Assembly (NCBI GenBank): GCA_002763155.1
Contig: PFCU01000001.1
Location: forward strand, 1-7,735
Direction: 5' to 3'
DNA from: Candidatus Pacearchaeota archaeon CG10_big_fil_rev_8_21_14_0_10_30_48
GTDB lineage: Archaea > Nanobdellota > Nanobdellia > Pacearchaeales > GW2011-AR1
Length of the DNA stretch: 7,735 nt
This document shows, in pieces, positions 4,790-7,735 of the stretch. The notes beneath the pieces were generated by a model. That model searched no databases and had not been told where the DNA came from. It saw only the letters and a program-made list of their open reading frames with translations. The stretch's first letter is position 1, and the number at the start of each line of letters is the position of its first letter. The position numbers were made by a program, and so were the translations under genes.

Positions 4790-5198
4790 GAAAAGAATTC
4801 TTAGTAAGTTTGTAGAAATAGATTCGTATTTAGAGGAATTGGATGAAATTAAGCCATTGGAATTTGAAGATTATGAAGGTTCCATTTTAAATAAACGCTC
4901 TATAGAGAGAATACTTCAGATTTCTATAGAAGTTGTTTTAGATATTTGCAATCTTTTAGTATCTGATTTGAATTTAGGAATTCCTGCAGATGAAGATAGT
5001 GTTTTTGACAAACTTCGAAAGAAAAAAATTATCTCTAAAAAACTTTACGATATTCTAATAGAGATGAAAGGATTTAGAAATGTTTTAGTTTATAAATATG
5101 GGGCTATTGAGGATGAAAAAGTTTTTGAAGTTTTAACTGATAAATTAGATGATTTTCAAATATTTAAGGAAGAAATTTTGAAATTTATTGAGAAATAA
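4782..5198 (+). CDS. hepT: HepT-like (DUF86, HEPN) RNase toxin with His-to-Tyr change in the catalytic motif
   Basis: This 138-residue all-helical protein matches the HepT/DUF86 family of HEPN RNases. It has the RSIERILQISIEVVLDICNLL helix (about 39-59), and FRNVLVYKYGAIEDEKVF aligns to the R-x4-H-x-Y motif region near the C-terminus. Length is usual for the family. In HepT toxins the Arg and His cut RNA and the Tyr is the residue AMPylated by MntA. Here Arg99 and Tyr106 are present, but the His position is Tyr104, encoded by TAT at 5091-5093, one transition from CAT. The protein may therefore be a weak or inactive nuclease. It is translationally coupled to mntA by an 8-bp overlap. Confidence 0.83.
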   Translation: MDKKRILSKFVEIDSYLEELDEIKPLEFEDYEGSILNKRSIERILQISIEVVLDICNLLVSDLNLGIPADEDSVFDKLRKKKIISKKLYDILIEMKGFRNVLVYKYGAIEDEKVFEVLTDKLDDFQIFKEEILKFIEK

Positions 5199-5302
5199 TT
5201 TTTATGAGTTGTCTTAAACTTTTCTAAGATAAATATTTCTAATTTATGTTTGTGTCTCTTATCAAAATTTTCCAATACTGAAAAATAAGTTAATCTCGAT
5301 TT

Positions 5303-6562
5303 TTACCCTTTTTCTTCAAGAATCCATTTCCAAATTGGAATTAATTTTATTATACCCTCTTCAAATTTAATTTCTTTTTCTTCGTTTTTGGTTAACATTA
5401 ACCCTTCTTTTTTATTAAATTTCTTCATAAATTCTTTAATTGTTTTAAAATCTTCTGAATTAATTTTTTCTTGATATTTTACTTCTATAGGGATATCTTC
5501 ATAGATTATATCTATTTCTCCACCATTCTTCCAGAATGACAAAGGTTTAATTTTGTTTACTGCTAAAGTTTCAATCATTCTTCCAAAAAAATTTTCTTCA
5601 ATTTTAGGTTTGTATAGGTATATTAAAGCATTATCCGTCGGATATGCTCTTTTTTTCTTTCTTAAAGTAGTTATACTTCCTTTTCTGTAATTGCCTAAAA
5701 GAATTATTAAAAAACTTTCTTTGAGATAATTAAGATAATCTTTTATTACTCTCCTATCTTTTCCAAACTGTTTGCTTAAAGATTGATAATCTATATACAT
5801 TCCAGGGTTTGTAGAGATTAATTCTAATAAAACTTTTAAAAAGTCTGGATCTTCGAGTTTGAACATTCTAGGAATATCTTTGTAAACTATTTTATCTACA
5901 ACTAAAGTTCTAATATATTCCTTGAAATCTTTATTTGTTTCAAAAGAAAATGTTTCAGGAAATCCCCCTTTCTCTGCAAATTTTATAAAAAAGGGTTTTA
6001 TTTTTGTTTCATATTTAAATTCATTTTCTTCTACTTTGTTAAATTTGAGGAATTCTCTAAAAGTAAAAGGTGTTAATGTAAATTCAAAAATTCTACCTGC
6101 AAGGGTTTCTTTTGTTTTTTTTCTTATGAAAAGAGATTCTGAACCACTTATTATAAATTTTAGTTTGGGATAAAGGTCGTAATATTTTTTTAATTCATTT
6201 TCCCATCCATCACATTTTTGAATTTCATCTAAGAAGATATAAATCTTCCCTGCTCTAAAATCTTTGAAATGAATCTCTTTATAGGTTTCTAAAACTTCAC
6301 TTAATTTTACTGAAATTTCATCAAAAGAAAAGAATAAGATATTTGTTTTGTTAACATTTGTTTCTATTAATCTTTGTATTAGTTGATACATTGTTGTTGT
6401 TTTTCCAACTCTCCTAAGTCCAATTAATGCTAATATGAATCTTTTATCTAAATGCTTTTCTATCTCCGAATAGATATCTCTTTTAAAAGGCAAAGCTAAA
6501 TCTGGGTCTACTTTTTTACTTGTCCACCAATGATTAAATTCTTCTAATTTAGCTCTTTCCAT
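5303..6562 (-). CDS. Archaeal AAA ATPase (AAA_14/DUF4143 type) with nuclease-like C-terminus
   Basis: This 419-residue protein is a complete member of the archaeal ATPase family abundant in archaeal genomes. Walker A is GLRRVGKT (48-55), Walker B is IYIFLDE (Asp112, Glu113), and a sensor strand FIISGSES lies at 136-143. AGRIFEFTLTPFTFREFL (155-172) is the family hallmark. A winged-helix-like middle (about 235-290) precedes the DUF4143-type C-terminal domain. There, GRMIETLA (Glu331), GEIDII (Asp351) and IPIEVKYQ (Glu360, Lys362) fit a PD-(D/E)xK nuclease-like motif. The cellular role of the family is poorly known; mobile-element maintenance and defence have been suggested. It is a single gene, convergent with hepT, and its promoter directly abuts the truncated HEPN gene. 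No damage is visible. Confidence 0.88.
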   Translation of the reverse strand: MERAKLEEFNHWWTSKKVDPDLALPFKRDIYSEIEKHLDKRFILALIGLRRVGKTTTMYQLIQRLIETNVNKTNILFFSFDEISVKLSEVLETYKEIHFKDFRAGKIYIFLDEIQKCDGWENELKKYYDLYPKLKFIISGSESLFIRKKTKETLAGRIFEFTLTPFTFREFLKFNKVEENEFKYETKIKPFFIKFAEKGGFPETFSFETNKDFKEYIRTLVVDKIVYKDIPRMFKLEDPDFLKVLLELISTNPGMYIDYQSLSKQFGKDRRVIKDYLNYLKESFLIILLGNYRKGSITTLRKKKRAYPTDNALIYLYKPKIEENFFGRMIETLAVNKIKPLSFWKNGGEIDIIYEDIPIEVKYQEKINSEDFKTIKEFMKKFNKKEGLMLTKNEEKEIKFEEGIIKLIPIWKWILEEKG

Positions 6563-6572
6563 TTTTATTTAT

Positions 6573-6621
6573 GTACATTAGAATGCATGTATTTATAAAC
6601 TTTATGGTTATCTTAATGTAC
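6573..6621 (-). promoter_or_regulatory. AAA ATPase promoter, TATA box flanked by an inverted repeat
   Basis: The minus strand carries TTTATAAAT at 6599-6591, about 30 bp before the ATG at 6562, which predicts a leader of only a few bases. The box is flanked by an inverted pair: GTACATTA at 6573-6580 and TAATGTAC at 6614-6621. A palindromic ATGCAT lies at 6583-6588. These may be regulator sites; none is proven. Confidence 0.45.
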
Positions 6622-6646
6622 TTATTTGTGAATAATATATTATGTT

Positions 6647-6940
6647 TTATAATTTTACATCAACAATCCCTTGAGAAACTAATTTTTTGAATTCTTCATA
6701 AGTTTTTTTATGTTCTTCTGGAGCTTTTGTTATTATTTCTTTCATAATTAAATATGCTTTGGCTGTATAAAAAATAGAATGATAAGTATGAGTAATAACC
6801 GAACTGAAATATGTTTCTGGTTTATCAATTTCTTGTATTTTAGTTTGAATATCTTTATTAACACTTATCTGCATTATTATTTCAGCAAGTTTCAATTCAT
6901 TTTGTGCTCTTTGCAAATAAAGTTTAGTATCTGAATCCAT
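6647..6940 (-). CDS. HEPN-domain toxin candidate, apparently C-terminally truncated
   Basis: This 97-residue protein shows the N-terminal and central helices of an archaeal HEPN protein: KLYLQRAQNELKLAEIIM (about 6-23), then ITHTYHSIFYTAKAYLIM, equivalent to the usual A-Y-x-x-M-F-Y-A-A-K-A-L-L stretch, and EEHKKTYEEFKKLVSQGIVD. Comparable proteins paired with winged-helix MNT genes normally continue for several tens of residues and carry the Arg-rich RNase motif there. This one stops at DVKL, and no downstream frame restores a matching sequence. The promoter of the AAA ATPase gene follows at once, suggesting the gene end was lost when that module arrived. Its start overlaps the upstream gene by 17 bp, typical of the pair. 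Truncation is inferred from recalled family length. Confidence 0.7.
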   Translation of the reverse strand: MDSDTKLYLQRAQNELKLAEIIMQISVNKDIQTKIQEIDKPETYFSSVITHTYHSIFYTAKAYLIMKEIITKAPEEHKKTYEEFKKLVSQGIVDVKL

Positions 6941-7544
6941 TTTTTATACCTTTTTTTAATAATGAATAAAAAATATGAGAATTGTATATTGATGAATGTT
7001 TTCTTGCTATTTGTTTACCTAAATTTTCTTCATCTACTTTTAACATTTCTAAAAATTCATCTTTACTAATAACATGACTATCAATATTTAAAGGAGTTTT
7101 AAGTTCAGATGATTTAATAGCAGTTTCTATTATTTTTCTATTATTTTCCTCATCAATAAATACAGCAACATCTAAATCAGAATTTTTTGTTTGTTTTCCT
7201 GAAGCATAAGAACCAAAGATAACAATTGAAAAAAATGAGGTATGTTTTTCAACATCTTCTTTAATTCTTTCTATAGTTCTTAAGGCAAATTTAGAAAGTT
7301 TTTTTGTATTAATTAATTGAATATAATTAAAAACCAATTCATTATTTATATTAATGGTGTAAAGTAAAGACCTACCAATTTTTCTCTCTTTAACAATATT
7401 TTCTTCCTTAAACTTCTTTAAAGCTAAAGTTAAAGCATTATTAGATTTTTCACCACAAGCTTCTTTTATTTCTTTAATAGAATACTCTTTAAGCATATTC
7501 TTAGTTAAAGGTTCAAATATCTTAAACTGACTTTTTGTTAACAT
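6924..7544 (-). CDS. Winged-helix plus MNT nucleotidyltransferase antitoxin
   Basis: This 206-residue protein starts with a winged helix (about 5-66; YSIKEIKEACGEKSNNALTL, then the wing IGRSLLYTIN). A linker helix leads to a nucleotidyltransferase core: IVIFGSYASG (Gly111-Ser112), NSDLDVAVF (Asp123, Asp125) and NIDSHVIS (Asp155). The tail GKQIARKHSSIYNSHIFYSLLKKGI is typical of archaeal HTH-MNT proteins. All catalytic residues are present. It should modify and neutralise the HEPN protein encoded by the overlapping next gene and repress the operon through the tandem palindromes upstream. It shares domain order with the orphan gene at 1645-2211, but the sequences differ clearly, so recent duplication is unlikely. 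Confidence 0.85.
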   Translation of the reverse strand: MLTKSQFKIFEPLTKNMLKEYSIKEIKEACGEKSNNALTLALKKFKEENIVKERKIGRSLLYTININNELVFNYIQLINTKKLSKFALRTIERIKEDVEKHTSFFSIVIFGSYASGKQTKNSDLDVAVFIDEENNRKIIETAIKSSELKTPLNIDSHVISKDEFLEMLKVDEENLGKQIARKHSSIYNSHIFYSLLKKGIKNGFRY

Positions 7545-7575
7545 TTTATTCTATTTGTTTTTTAACTTTTTATTT

Positions 7576-7624
7576 AACCAAATATTTGGTTTCTATTAAC
7601 CAATTTATTGGGGGGTTATAAATA
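7576..7624 (-). promoter_or_regulatory. Promoter with two tandem palindromic operators of the HTH-MNT/HEPN operon
   Basis: On the minus strand the TATA box TATTTATAA (7624-7616) is followed by two related palindromes. The first, CCAAT-TT-ATTGG (7600-7611), sits where polymerase would load. The second, AACCAAATATTTGGTT (7576-7591), is a perfect 16-bp palindrome just past the expected transcript start near 7594. Their centres are 22 bp apart, about two helical turns, suggesting cooperative binding of dimers on one face. The winged-helix protein of the operon is the likely ligand. Confidence 0.6.
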
Positions 7625-7643
7625 TTTCTATTGTCAATTTAGA

Positions 7644-7671
7644 TGTGCGCCTAGGAGACATATGTCACCCC
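7644..7671 (+). mobile_element. Putative terminal region of an insertion sequence extending beyond the window
   Basis: The noncoding stretch between the transposase-like stop codon and the flanking AT-rich DNA is distinctly more GC-rich and includes TGTGCGCCTAGG, the 10-bp palindrome GACATATGTC (7657-7666) and a C5 run. Its outer edge could begin with TG at 7644, as many rve-type insertion sequences do. The other end and any target duplication lie outside the window, so the exact boundary is a guess. Confidence 0.4.
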
Positions 7672-7735
7672 CTAAAATAATAATTTAAAATCATTATAAA
7701 TTTCATCAGGAGTCTTCTTTTCTAAACTAGTATGG
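7672..7735 (-). CDS. C-terminal end of an integrase-core (rve/DDE) transposase (partial)
   Basis: From the window edge the minus strand encodes HTSLEKKTPDEIYNDFKLLF and then TAG. The pattern H-x-S-L-x-x-x-T-P-x-E/D-x-Y is the usual end of transposases with an rve core domain, as in IS3 or IS481 relatives, where an (R)PHSSL...TPxEaY motif closes the protein. The rest of the gene is outside the window. It probably belongs to an intact or decayed insertion sequence bordering the toxin-antitoxin island. Confidence 0.55.
   Translation of the reverse strand, partial: HTSLEKKTPDEIYNDFKLLF

Noticed and set aside
5922..6173. Open frame of 83 codons on the plus strand inside the AAA ATPase gene
   Set aside because: It is antisense to the well-supported ATPase and has no recognisable motif; a by-product of AT-rich codon use.
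1..7735. CRISPR array
   Set aside because: The repeats are separated by 700-1400 bp with genes between them; no regularly spaced short repeats exist.

Overview
The window looks like an accessory island from a very AT-rich archaeon, probably a DPANN-type lineage (Nanoarchaeota, Woesearchaeota or Pacearchaeota-like). That placement is inferred from three things. TATA elements (TTTAAATA, TTAAATAC, TTATAAA) sit 20-30 bp before likely transcript starts. Shine-Dalgarno sites are largely absent, with leaderless or short-leader starts. The gene content is that of archaeal mobile regions: winged-helix/MNT-HEPN pairs, an AAA ATPase with a C-terminal nuclease-like domain, and MazEF. No housekeeping gene is present.

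Layout. 1-282: essentially noncoding, with a possible gene end at 1-48; nothing recognisable was found at 49-240. 283-860 (+): MazE/AbrB-like antitoxin and MazF/PemK toxin. 951-1484 (-): a NYN-domain (PIN-like) RNase candidate with a structured leader. 1645-2211 (-): winged-helix plus minimal nucleotidyltransferase protein without a partner. 2497-3781 (+): AbiEi-like regulator and AbiEii-like nucleotidyltransferase. 3830-4087 (+): RelE toxin broken by an in-frame TAG. 4097-4207 (-): tiny antitoxin-like gene converging on it. 4346-5198 (+): MntA/HepT pair whose HepT motif has Tyr in place of the catalytic His. 5303-6562 (-): AAA ATPase. 6647-7544 (-): winged-helix MNT antitoxin and a HEPN protein that looks truncated. 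7644-7735: one end of an insertion sequence.

The most notable pattern is a 28-bp element present four times in the same orientation, at 880, 1621, 2386 and 3794. Each copy has two 11-bp arms in inverted orientation separated by exactly 6 bp, which is the architecture of a Xer/dif recombination site. Consecutive copies bracket one small self-contained module each: the NYN gene, the winged-helix MNT gene, and the AbiE-like pair. MazEF lies just left of the first copy and the broken relE starts 9 bp right of the last. This resembles the pdif (Xer-site) modules of bacterial plasmids or an integron-like cassette array, here in an archaeal toxin-antitoxin island. No recombinase gene lies in the window, so mobility is inference.

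Most modules appear to be independent toxin-antitoxin or abortive-infection units with their own TATA box and often a palindromic operator next to it. Several toxins look disarmed (RelE nonsense, HepT His-to-Tyr, HEPN truncation), as expected of an island that gains such modules and lets them decay.
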